A stretch of 64,000 nucleotides of DNA, taken from positions 2,542,001 to 2,606,000 of the forward strand of contig OZ244900.1 in NCBI GenBank assembly GCA_965221595.1, written 5' to 3'. Each line of letters starts with the position of its first letter. The first letter of the stretch is position 1. The notes under the pieces were generated by a model. The model was not told where the DNA came from, did not search any database, and saw nothing but the letters and a program-made list of their open reading frames with translations. Position numbers and translations under genes: made by a program. This DNA is from JAAXGX01 sp965221595 (GTDB lineage Bacteria; Acidobacteriota; Vicinamibacteria; Vicinamibacterales; UBA8438). Positions 8,096 through 16,350 of the stretch are shown here, piece after piece.

Positions 8096-9961
8096 GTGAA
8101 GAGCCACGCCTACCCGCCCGGCGACCCCGACGCACAGCGCGCCGGCCGCCCGCTGCCCGGCGGCAGCGCCCGGTGCCCGACCGACCCGGCGGGAGCCCAC
8201 GCCGTATCACCGCGCACACGCCTGGCCGCCACGCTGGCAGTCACCGGCCTCGCGGTGTCGGCACTGACGGGCCCGGCCGCCGCACAATCCGTGTCTCCCT
8301 CCCCGTCCGCCGGCCCCGACCGCCGCCTGGTGGACGCCGTGCAGCAGCGTGACTTCGAAGCCGCCCGCGAACTGCTGGCTGCCGGCAGCACCGTGGACGT
8401 GCCGCAGGGCGACGGCGCCACCGCCGTGGCCTGGGCGGCACACTGGGACGAGGTCAACCTGACATCGGCACTGATCGGCGCGGGCGCCGACGTCGACGCA
8501 GCGAACGACCTGGGCGTGACGCCGCTGATGCTGGCCGCCGCCAACGGCAGCCTGCCGCTGGTCGAGCTGCTGCTCGCCGCCGGTGCCGCTCCGGACGCCG
8601 CGCGTCCCACGGGCGATACGGCCCTCATGTTCGCGGCGCGGGCCGGCAGTGTCGAGGTCGTGCGGCGGCTGGCCGCGGCGGGCGCGGACCCCAATGCCCG
8701 GACGACCGGCGGGCATACCGCCCTGATGTGGGCAGCCGCCGAGGCGCATGCCGACGTGGCGCAGGCCTTGCTCGACCACGGCGCCGCGCTGGTCGACGCC
8801 CGCACGGCGGCCAGGGCCTTCGTGCCGCGCCGGCGACGACCGCGGCGAGGTCCCGTCCTGCTGCGCGCCGGCGAGGCCGCCAACCCCGCGGAGTTTCCGC
8901 GCGACGGGGAGACTGATCCGCCGCGGACGGCGGGTGGCTTCACGCCGTTGCTATATGCGGTGCTGACCGGCGACCGTGCGACGGTGCAGGTGCTGCTCGA
9001 CAACGGCGCGGACGTCGACGATGCGTCGCCCGACGGCGTCTCGGCGCTCATGCTGGCCCTCACGAAACGGCACGAGGATCTGGCGCTGCTGCTGATCGAG
9101 CGGGGTGCCGCCCCGGACTACGACCGGCGGCAGGCACTGCGGGGCGAGCGGGCGCAGCCGGCCGGACCACGCAGCCGTGCTGCCGGGGAAGCCGCCACGG
9201 AGGCGGTCGACTTCGCCGGCTACACCGCGCTGCACGTCGCCGCCGCGACGGGTCAGCACCGCGCCCTGCGCGCCCTGCTGGCCGCCGGGGCCGAGCCGGA
9301 TGCCCGGATGGAGCGCCCCAAGCGCTTCACCGACGCCTTCGAGGTGGGCGTGTTCGCCTCCCCCGGCGCGGGTCGCCTGACCCAGGTGGGTACCACACCC
9401 TTCCTGGTGGCGGCCAAGACGGTGGACGTCCAGGCGATGCGAATCCTCGCCGCAGCCGGCGCCGATCCGTTCGCGACGACCGACGACGGCACCACGGCAT
9501 TGATCCTGGCGGCGGGACTGGGCAAGCGCGCCGCGCAGGACATCACGTACTACGACTGGAACCAGCACAAGGCACTCGCTGCGGCGCGCCATGCCCTCGA
9601 ATTGGGGCTCGACATCAACGCAGCCAACACCTGGGGCGCGACGGCCCTGCACGCCGCGGTCTATCACGCGGCCGACGACCTCATCCGGTTCCTGGTCGCG
9701 AACGGCGCCGACCTGGACGCCACCGACTGGGAAGACCAGACCCCCCTGCGGCTCGCGCGCGGTCACATGATCTGCTGCACCACGTACGTCGAGCATCCCC
9801 GGATTGCGGAGCTCCTGCGGGAGCTCGGCGCCGACCCGCTGGCCGGCACGCGCGTCACCTTCGGCCTGCTGGGCTATCACGCCGACGAACGGGAGGGCGC
9901 CGGCACCGGGGCCGCGAGCCCGGGTCGGCAGGGGTCTGCAGAAGATACAGACGTCAGATGA
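8096..9961 (+). CDS. Exported ankyrin-repeat protein
   Basis: 621 aa from the GTG at 8096 (AGAGG at 8082-8086); a TTG at 8078 is the alternative. A signal-like stretch lies about 50 residues in (LAATLAVTGLAVSALTGPAAAQ). The rest is about ten ankyrin units with the usual G-x-TPL-xxAA-xxG-xxxxVxxLLxxGAd pattern, e.g. GVTPLMLAAANGSLPLVELLLAAGA. A basic linker (FVPRRRRPRRG) interrupts them near residue 245. It is the first gene of a three-gene operon; its TGA overlaps the next ATG (ATGA). It probably acts as a binding scaffold outside the cytoplasm for the two proteins encoded next. Confidence 0.8.
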   Translation: MKSHAYPPGDPDAQRAGRPLPGGSARCPTDPAGAHAVSPRTRLAATLAVTGLAVSALTGPAAAQSVSPSPSAGPDRRLVDAVQQRDFEAARELLAAGSTVDVPQGDGATAVAWAAHWDEVNLTSALIGAGADVDAANDLGVTPLMLAAANGSLPLVELLLAAGAAPDAARPTGDTALMFAARAGSVEVVRRLAAAGADPNARTTGGHTALMWAAAEAHADVAQALLDHGAALVDARTAARAFVPRRRRPRRGPVLLRAGEAANPAEFPRDGETDPPRTAGGFTPLLYAVLTGDRATVQVLLDNGADVDDASPDGVSALMLALTKRHEDLALLLIERGAAPDYDRRQALRGERAQPAGPRSRAAGEAATEAVDFAGYTALHVAAATGQHRALRALLAAGAEPDARMERPKRFTDAFEVGVFASPGAGRLTQVGTTPFLVAAKTVDVQAMRILAAAGADPFATTDDGTTALILAAGLGKRAAQDITYYDWNQHKALAAARHALELGLDINAANTWGATALHAAVYHAADDLIRFLVANGADLDATDWEDQTPLRLARGHMICCTTYVEHPRIAELLRELGADPLAGTRVTFGLLGYHADEREGAGTGAASPGRQGSAEDTDVR

Positions 9962-12324
9962 AACTGCGCGCAAGGTCCGTTACGCTGACGCTGGCTGCCG
10001 GAATCCTCGGCCACGCCGCCACGGCGGCGGCCCAGCCGCCCGCGGACGGCGCGGACGGGCCGCACGGGGCGGTGCTGGAACGCTACTGCATCGGGTGCCA
10101 CAACGAGCGGCTGCTCACCGCCGGCCTGGCGCTCGACACCGTCGACATGACCGACGTCGGCGCACACCCCGAGGTCTGGGAGAAGGTGGCCCGGAAACTG
10201 CGTTCGCGCACGATGCCACCGCGCGGGCGTCCGCGGCCCGACGCCGCGACCTACGACGCGCTGGCCGACCATATCGAGGCGGCGCTCGACCGCACGTGGG
10301 CCGCGAATCCGAATCCCGGCCGGCCCGCCGTGCAGCGCCTGAACCGCTCCGAGTACGTCAATGCCGTTCGTGACCTGCTCGCCCTGGATGTCGACGGGCG
10401 CGCGCTGCTGCCGGCCGACGAATCCGGTTACGGGTTCGACAACATCGGCGACGTGCTCTCCATGTCGCCCGGGCTGCTGGAACGCTACATCCTGGCCGCC
10501 GCGAAAATCAGCCGCTGGGCGCTCGGCGACCCCACGCTGCCGGCGGCCACCGCGCTCTACAGAACGTCGCCCCTGATGCTGCAGGACGGCCGCGTGAGCG
10601 ACGACCTGCCGTTCGGGTCGCGCGGCGGCCATTCAGCGGAGCACCACTTCCCGCTCGATGCCGAGTACGTGCTGCGCGCCCGGCTCGGGCGCGGCCGGCA
10701 GGGCTCGCATCGTCTGGAGATTCGTCTGGACCGCGAGCGCGTCGCGACGTTCACCGCCGGGCGCGGCAACCGCGGCCCGTTCGAGATCCGCCTGCCGATC
10801 CGGGCCGGAACGCGGGTCGTCGGGGCCTCGTTCGTGGGCGACCTGAGCCAGTCGCTGGCCGTCGACGGCCGGCCGCCCCGCCCCTCCGTCACCAGCTACG
10901 CGTATGCCCTCTATCCCAAGCCGCCGATGGTGGCCGCTATCGAAGTGGTCGGCCCGTTCGATGGTGACGTGCCAGCCGCCACCCCGACGCGGCGGCGCCT
11001 ATTCGAGTGCCGTCCGCGGGTCGCCGCCGAGGAGCGGCCGTGTGCCGAGCGGATTCTGCGTTCGCTGGCGCGGCAGGCGTACCGCCGGCCAGTCCGCGAC
11101 GACGACATCCGTCCGCTGCTGGCGTCGTTCGATGCCGGCCAGCGGGCGGGCGGCGGGTTCGAGGACGGCATCCGCTGGGCGCTGGAAGCCCTCCTGGTCT
11201 CGCCGAAGTTCCTGTTCCGTATCGAGCGCGATCCCGCCGGCGCCGAGCCGGGCCGACCGTACCGGATCAGCGACCTCGACCTGGCGTCGCGCCTCTCGTT
11301 CTTCCTCTGGAGCAGCCTGCCGGACGAGGAACTGATCGCCCTGGCGGCCGCCGGGCGGCTCGGCGATCCGCAAGTTCTAGACGGCCAGGTGACCCGCCTG
11401 CTGGACGACCCCCGCTCGCGGGCCTTCGTGGAGAACTTCGGCGGCCAGTGGCTCTACCTGCGCAACCTGCGCACCGCAGCGCCCGACCCCGCACTGTTCC
11501 CCGATTTCGACGACAACCTGCGGCAGGCGTTCCGCCGCGAGACGGAGCTGTTCTTCGACGATCAGCTGCGGGGCGACCGCAGCGTGCTGGACATGCTGCG
11601 GGCCGACTACACCTACGTCAACGAGCGGCTCGCCAGCCACTACGACATGCCGAACGTCTACGGGAACCATTTCCGCCGCGTCCGCCATGCCGACGCGCGC
11701 CGGGCGGGCCTGCTGGGACACGGCAGCCTGCTGACGGTCACCTCGTACCCGCATCGGACGTCGCCCGTCGTGCGCGGGAAGTGGCTGCTGGAGAACCTGC
11801 TCGGCGCGCCGCCGCCGCCGCCGCCGCCGGACGTGCCCGGGTTCCCCGAACGCGGGGAGGGCGGCCGGCCGGCGACGGTGCGCGAGCGGCTGGAGACGCA
11901 CCGCGCCAACCCGGTCTGCGCCAGTTGCCATGCCCCGATGGACCCGCTCGGCTTCGCCCTCGAGAACTTCGATGCGGTCGGTCGCTGGCGCACGGTGGAC
12001 AGCCAGGTCGGCGCACCCATCGAGAGCGCCGGCACGCTGCCGAACGGTACGCAGTTCGCCGGCGTGACGGAGTTCCGGACTGCCCTGCTGCAGGCACCGT
12101 GGGCAGACCAGTACCTGGCGAATCTCGCGTCGAAGCTGTTGACCTACGCCCTCGGTCGAGGCGTAGAGTATTACGATTGGCCTGCGGTCCGGCGGATCGT
12201 GCGCGAGGCGCAGGAGTCCGGCTACCGCTGGTCGGCGCTCATCCGCGGGGTCGTGCACAGCGCGCCGTTCCGGATGCGCATGCCGCGCGCGGTCGACACG
12301 GCCGCAGGCGAGGAGAGGCGATGA
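9958..12324 (+). CDS. DUF1592-type exported cytochrome-like protein
   Basis: 788 aa with an N-terminal signal peptide (ending TAAAQP). It has the domain chain of the planctomycete/acidobacterial family: an N-terminal cytochrome-c-like segment with CIGCH (C44-C47-H48), DUF1587, DUF1595, DUF1592 (LASRLSFFLWSSLPD), DUF1588 (SPVVRGKWLLENLLG) and DUF1585 near the C terminus (LLTYALGRGVEYYD). A second haem-like motif CASCH is at 654-658. Seven consecutive prolines (618-624) follow DUF1588's start, so synthesis may need EF-P. The overlap with the ankyrin gene (4 bp) and with the DUF1552 gene (4 bp) argues for a fixed-ratio complex. Function is not established. Confidence 0.88.
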   Translation: MKLRARSVTLTLAAGILGHAATAAAQPPADGADGPHGAVLERYCIGCHNERLLTAGLALDTVDMTDVGAHPEVWEKVARKLRSRTMPPRGRPRPDAATYDALADHIEAALDRTWAANPNPGRPAVQRLNRSEYVNAVRDLLALDVDGRALLPADESGYGFDNIGDVLSMSPGLLERYILAAAKISRWALGDPTLPAATALYRTSPLMLQDGRVSDDLPFGSRGGHSAEHHFPLDAEYVLRARLGRGRQGSHRLEIRLDRERVATFTAGRGNRGPFEIRLPIRAGTRVVGASFVGDLSQSLAVDGRPPRPSVTSYAYALYPKPPMVAAIEVVGPFDGDVPAATPTRRRLFECRPRVAAEERPCAERILRSLARQAYRRPVRDDDIRPLLASFDAGQRAGGGFEDGIRWALEALLVSPKFLFRIERDPAGAEPGRPYRISDLDLASRLSFFLWSSLPDEELIALAAAGRLGDPQVLDGQVTRLLDDPRSRAFVENFGGQWLYLRNLRTAAPDPALFPDFDDNLRQAFRRETELFFDDQLRGDRSVLDMLRADYTYVNERLASHYDMPNVYGNHFRRVRHADARRAGLLGHGSLLTVTSYPHRTSPVVRGKWLLENLLGAPPPPPPPDVPGFPERGEGGRPATVRERLETHRANPVCASCHAPMDPLGFALENFDAVGRWRTVDSQVGAPIESAGTLPNGTQFAGVTEFRTALLQAPWADQYLANLASKLLTYALGRGVEYYDWPAVRRIVREAQESGYRWSALIRGVVHSAPFRMRMPRAVDTAAGEERR

Positions 12325-13676
12325 TCGTCACCAAGAAGCACCTGCCCCGCCGCACGATGCTCCGAGGCCTCGGCGCCGGGCTGGCCCTGCCCTTGCTCGA
12401 CGCGATGGTGCCGGCCCTCTCCGCACTCGGCAGGACCGCGGCCAACCCCATCCGCCGCTTCGGCGCCGTCTACGTGCCCAACGGCATGGAGATGCGGCAG
12501 TGGACCCCGACCGGTGCCGGGAATGCCTTCGAGTTCTCGCGGATCCTGCAGCCGGTCGAGCCGTACCGCCGCCACCTGAACGTCCTCAGCGGCCTGGCCG
12601 ACAAGCCCGCGATTCCCCGCGAGGGTGAAGGCGTCGGCGACCACGCCCGGGCGGCAGCGACCTGGCTGACGGGCGTGCACGTGAAGAAGACCGAAGGGCC
12701 GGACATCCGGGGCGGCCAGTCGCTCGACCAGCTGATCGCGGAACGGGTCGGCCGCCAGACCCAGCTCTCCTCGCTGGAGCTCGCGCTCGACTCGGTGGAG
12801 GTGCTCGGCGCCTGCGACCAGGGCTACAGTTGCGCGTACGTCAACACCATCTCGTGGCGCACGCCCACCACACCGCTGCCGATGGAGAACGATCCGCGCG
12901 CGGTGTTCGAACGCCTGTTCGGTGCCGCGGACAGCACCGACAGCGCCGCACGGTTGGCCCGGCTCCGCGAGGACCGCAGCGTGCTCGATTTCGTCGGCGC
13001 GGAAGCCAAGGCCCTCCGGCAGTCACTCGGAGCGGCCGACGGCGCCAAGCTCGCGCAGTACCTCGATGCGGTGCGCGACGTGGAGCGCAGGGTGCGCACC
13101 GCCGAGCGCCAGGCCGACCGGGAGATGCCGGTCTTCGAGCAGCCGGTCGGCATCCCCGACACGTTCGAGCAGCATGCGAAGCTCATGTACGACCTGTGGC
13201 TGCTCGCCTTCCAGACCGATCTGACGCGCGTCGGCACGTTCATGATCGGCAAGGAGGTCAGCGGCCGGTCCTACCCGGAGATCGGCGTTCCCAACGGGCA
13301 CCACGGCGTATCGCACCACCAGAACGACCCGCAGCGGCTCGAGGCGCTGGCGAAGATCAACACGTACCACATGCAGATGTTCGCCTACTTCCTGGACCGG
13401 ATGCAGGGCACGCCGGACGGCGACGGCTCGCTGCTGGACCACACGCTGCTGCTCTACGGCACGGGCATCAGCGACGGCAACCTGCACTTCCACCTCGACC
13501 TGCCGATGCTGGTCGCGGGCGGCGCCGCCGGTCAACTCAAGGGCGGACGGCACCTGCAGTACCACGACGACACGCCGCTCACGAACCTGTACCTTGCGGT
13601 GCTCGACAAGCTCGGCATGCCGGTGGAGCAGTTCGGCGACAGCACCGGCCGCATCGACTACCTGACCGACGTCTAG
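12321..13676 (+). CDS. DUF1552-family exported protein
   Basis: 451 aa. It starts with a Tat-like twin-arginine segment (LPRRTMLRGLGAGLALPLLDAM), so it is probably exported folded. The body matches the DUF1552 family, distantly related to the DUF1501/alkaline-phosphatase-like fold: RFGAVYVPNGMEM, SYPEIGVPNGHHGVSHHQND, LLYGTGISDGN. The Asp/His content suggests metal binding. It is the third gene of the coupled operon and the customary partner of DUF1592 proteins; the pair is usually inferred to work on an unknown extracellular substrate. Its stop is directly followed by the opposite-strand stop of the next gene (TAG then CTA, no gap). Confidence 0.88.
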   Translation: MIVTKKHLPRRTMLRGLGAGLALPLLDAMVPALSALGRTAANPIRRFGAVYVPNGMEMRQWTPTGAGNAFEFSRILQPVEPYRRHLNVLSGLADKPAIPREGEGVGDHARAAATWLTGVHVKKTEGPDIRGGQSLDQLIAERVGRQTQLSSLELALDSVEVLGACDQGYSCAYVNTISWRTPTTPLPMENDPRAVFERLFGAADSTDSAARLARLREDRSVLDFVGAEAKALRQSLGAADGAKLAQYLDAVRDVERRVRTAERQADREMPVFEQPVGIPDTFEQHAKLMYDLWLLAFQTDLTRVGTFMIGKEVSGRSYPEIGVPNGHHGVSHHQNDPQRLEALAKINTYHMQMFAYFLDRMQGTPDGDGSLLDHTLLLYGTGISDGNLHFHLDLPMLVAGGAAGQLKGGRHLQYHDDTPLTNLYLAVLDKLGMPVEQFGDSTGRIDYLTDV

Positions 13677-14852
13677 CTAATGAGGTGCCAGTCGGCCGTC
13701 GCGCACCCAGACGTCGCCGCCGACCGTGACCGTGGTGTCGGTGAAGAAGTTCCAGCGGACGTAGCCGCCGGTTACCGCCCCGCCCAGCTCGGAGTTGTCG
13801 CCCAGCGACAGCCGCACGATCCCCGCGCCGTAGCCGTAGTACGGGATCCAGGGGCGGCGCGCCGGCACGGCCAGCAGCGGGTTGAAACCGAGCGCGAACT
13901 CGCGAAACGCCCGGGCCTCGGCCGGAACCCCGGCCAACTCGGCCTCCACGGCCTCCTGCCCCGATTCGGCAGTCACCCCGGCCACGCGTCCGTCCTCGAT
14001 GCGCAGCGTGAGCCCGGTCACCGGGCGGCCGTCCCACTGCGACGGCGGAAAGGCGATGACGCCGTTCACGCTCGTCTCGATCGGCGCCACGCGGATGGCA
14101 CCCGCCGGCAGCTCGATCTCGCGGTCGATCAGGATGACGCCGCGGTCGGTCCGGGCCTTCGAGGCGTCGCCGTCCCCCAGATTCACCGGCCGGTCGCCGA
14201 TGCGGAAGCGCAAGTCGGTACCGAGGGGTGACGTAACACGCACCTCGGCGCCGCGCAGTGCGTCGACGAAGCGGTTCTGCACGGCGGTCAGAGCGGCGTA
14301 GTCGGTCTCGAGCACCGCCCGCTGGTAGACCGCGTCGATGACGTCCCGGCCCGGGAGCGGCTGCCCCGGCAACGGGAACGCGCTGCCGTTGTGCGTCCAG
14401 TGGAAGTGGATTGTCCGCCCGCTGCCGGCGCGGAGCAGGTCCTGCAGCGCGGCGTAGACGGCGTGGTCGGGCCGCGCGCCGGGCAGCATGATCGCCCCGT
14501 CGATGTCGCTGAGCATGTCCCGGTAGACGACCCGCGCGGCCTCCCGGGCGCGTGCCAGCGCGGCGCCGTCCCAGTCGACGGGATAGGGCTCGGCGATGAC
14601 GTCGACCACGCCGAGGTCGATCGCGCCGGCCTGCAGCAGCGCGTAGCGCAGCGGCGGAATCAGCTCCTCGAACTGCCCAGGACGTGCGACCAGCAGGATC
14701 TTCTCGCCCGGCGCGGGTGCAAGCTGCGTCACGAGCCGCCCGGCCAGCGCCTCCCAGTCCATGGTCAGTCGCGGCTGGGCGAGCCCGGGGACGGCACTCG
14801 ACAACAGGATGGCCAGCAGGGTGGTGCCGATTCGTCGTGCGCCGCGTTTCAT
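13677..14852 (-). CDS. Secreted M29-like aminopeptidase (leucyl aminopeptidase/AmpT type)
   Basis: 391 aa from the ATG at 14852, the only start that puts a signal peptide first (TTLLAILLSSAVPGLAQ). Features of peptidase family M29 are seen: ETDYAALTAVQNRFVDALRGAEVRVTSPLGTDLRFRIGDRP, an internal GVIAFPPSQ segment and a C-terminal GYGAGIVRLSLGDNSELGG region where the cobalt/zinc ligands lie. It is probably a periplasmic metallo-aminopeptidase. The M20 peptidase gene lies 17 bp upstream, so a two-gene peptide-degrading operon is likely. Confidence 0.75.
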   Translation of the reverse strand: MKRGARRIGTTLLAILLSSAVPGLAQPRLTMDWEALAGRLVTQLAPAPGEKILLVARPGQFEELIPPLRYALLQAGAIDLGVVDVIAEPYPVDWDGAALARAREAARVVYRDMLSDIDGAIMLPGARPDHAVYAALQDLLRAGSGRTIHFHWTHNGSAFPLPGQPLPGRDVIDAVYQRAVLETDYAALTAVQNRFVDALRGAEVRVTSPLGTDLRFRIGDRPVNLGDGDASKARTDRGVILIDREIELPAGAIRVAPIETSVNGVIAFPPSQWDGRPVTGLTLRIEDGRVAGVTAESGQEAVEAELAGVPAEARAFREFALGFNPLLAVPARRPWIPYYGYGAGIVRLSLGDNSELGGAVTGGYVRWNFFTDTTVTVGGDVWVRDGRLAPH

Positions 14853-14869
14853 GCGACTCTCTCTCCGGA

Positions 14870-16177
14870 TCAGCGCGCCGGCGGTCCCGCCGCTCCGCGG
14901 GCGACGTCCATCACCATCCGCGTGAGCAGGTACAGCCGCGGTACCAGCGAGTCGAGCTCCACGTACTCCCGCGCGTCCGAGTGGGCGCCGTAGCCGACCA
15001 GTCCGAAGCCCTCGATGACCGGCGCATCGGTCTCGAGCGCGGCGAACGCCGCGTCGGTGCCGCCGCCCGCCGCCTGCTCGGTCACGCCCAGCTCGCGCCC
15101 GAGCTCGCGGTAGACGGCCTGCGCATGCGCGGCCAGCGCACGGGAGGCAGCGTTCGTCTCGAGCGGCGGGCGCCGGCGCTCGAACGACACCGCCACGGTG
15201 GTCTCGGGAACGAGCTGATCGCCGATCCGCGCGCGCACCCTCCGCTCCACCTCGTCGTACGCCGCCACCCGCAGCACGCGGAAGTCCGCCGTGGCGCGCG
15301 CGGTCGCGGGAATCACGTTGCGGGCCGACCCCGCCGACGCCAGCGTCCAGTTCAGCTTGATGCCCGCCGCCGCGTCGCCGAGGTCGCGCATCTGCAGCAC
15401 CTGGTGCGCCAGCTCGTACAGCGCGTTCCAACCCTGCTCGGGCGCGCCGCCGGCGTGCGACGCGCGGCCCGTGACCTCCAGCAGCACGGCGCCGATGCCT
15501 GCGGTCGTCAGCGCCAAGCGGTCGGATGCGCCGCCGCCCTCGCACGAGAACACGGCGTCGTGCTCGGCCCCCAAAGCGGTGATCAAATGCCGCGAGCCCG
15601 CCGAGCTGACCTCTTCGTCGCCGTTTATCAGCACGGTGATGAGCTCGTAGTCGTCGAAACCAATCGCGCGCAGCACGGCCAGCGTGTGCAGGATCAGCGC
15701 CACGCCGCTCTTGTCGTCCGCGATACCGAGGCCGTACGCCCGCCCGTCGCTCACGCGGAACGGCTGCTCGGCGAGCTGCCCGCGCCGATAGACCGTGTCC
15801 ATATGGGCCAGCAGCAGGATGCGCCCCCGGCCACGCCCCCGGAAGCGCCCCACGACGCTGCTGCCGATCTCGTCCGGCGTGTCCACCATCACGTACGGAT
15901 CATCGTGGGCCACCAGCTCCACGTCGCCCCCGAGCGCGCGCAGCCGTTCCGCGATCGTGTCGGCAATGCGGCGCAGTCCTTCCGCATCCCGGCTGCCGGA
16001 CTCGATCGACACCAACTCGCCCAGCGTCTCGAGAAACGGCGCCTGCTCCTGCTCGGCGGCGGCCAGGACGTTCGCCGCCACCTGGGCACCCGGCTGGGCG
16101 GCAGCAACCGCCGCTCCGCACAGCAGGAAGCATCCGGCCGCGAAGACTGACTGTGTGTGCATGACGTGGGCGATCAT
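14870..16177 (-). CDS. Secreted M20-family metallopeptidase (glutamate carboxypeptidase-like)
   Basis: About 435 aa from the ATG at 16177; an ATG at 16162 is the alternative and places the signal peptide (VFAAGCFLLCGAAVAAAQ) closer to the N terminus. The M20 fold is clear: LLLAHMDTVY, GLGIADDKSGVA, INGDEEVSSAGS with the catalytic Glu, then a dimerisation-domain segment (GRASHAGGAPEQGWNA) and a C-terminal GGGTDAAF. It resembles carboxypeptidase G2/ArgE relatives. It likely cleaves a C-terminal amino acid from peptides outside the cytoplasm, working with the M29-like enzyme encoded downstream. Confidence 0.85.
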   Translation of the reverse strand: MIAHVMHTQSVFAAGCFLLCGAAVAAAQPGAQVAANVLAAAEQEQAPFLETLGELVSIESGSRDAEGLRRIADTIAERLRALGGDVELVAHDDPYVMVDTPDEIGSSVVGRFRGRGRGRILLLAHMDTVYRRGQLAEQPFRVSDGRAYGLGIADDKSGVALILHTLAVLRAIGFDDYELITVLINGDEEVSSAGSRHLITALGAEHDAVFSCEGGGASDRLALTTAGIGAVLLEVTGRASHAGGAPEQGWNALYELAHQVLQMRDLGDAAAGIKLNWTLASAGSARNVIPATARATADFRVLRVAAYDEVERRVRARIGDQLVPETTVAVSFERRRPPLETNAASRALAAHAQAVYRELGRELGVTEQAAGGGTDAAFAALETDAPVIEGFGLVGYGAHSDAREYVELDSLVPRLYLLTRMVMDVARGAAGPPAR

Positions 16178-16350
16178 AGCCCGCCCGTGACGACCACGCG
16201 GCCGGCCGGCCGTGCAGTCGTCGCGGTCTGCGGATCGTGTACGATAAGTGGTTTGTCGCGGCCGCAAAGAAGCTCGCACACAACCGGGTTGCGGGAGTGC
16301 ACCGGCGGGCGCGGGCGACGTGAACCTGGTGGGACGCATTCGGGGGCACC

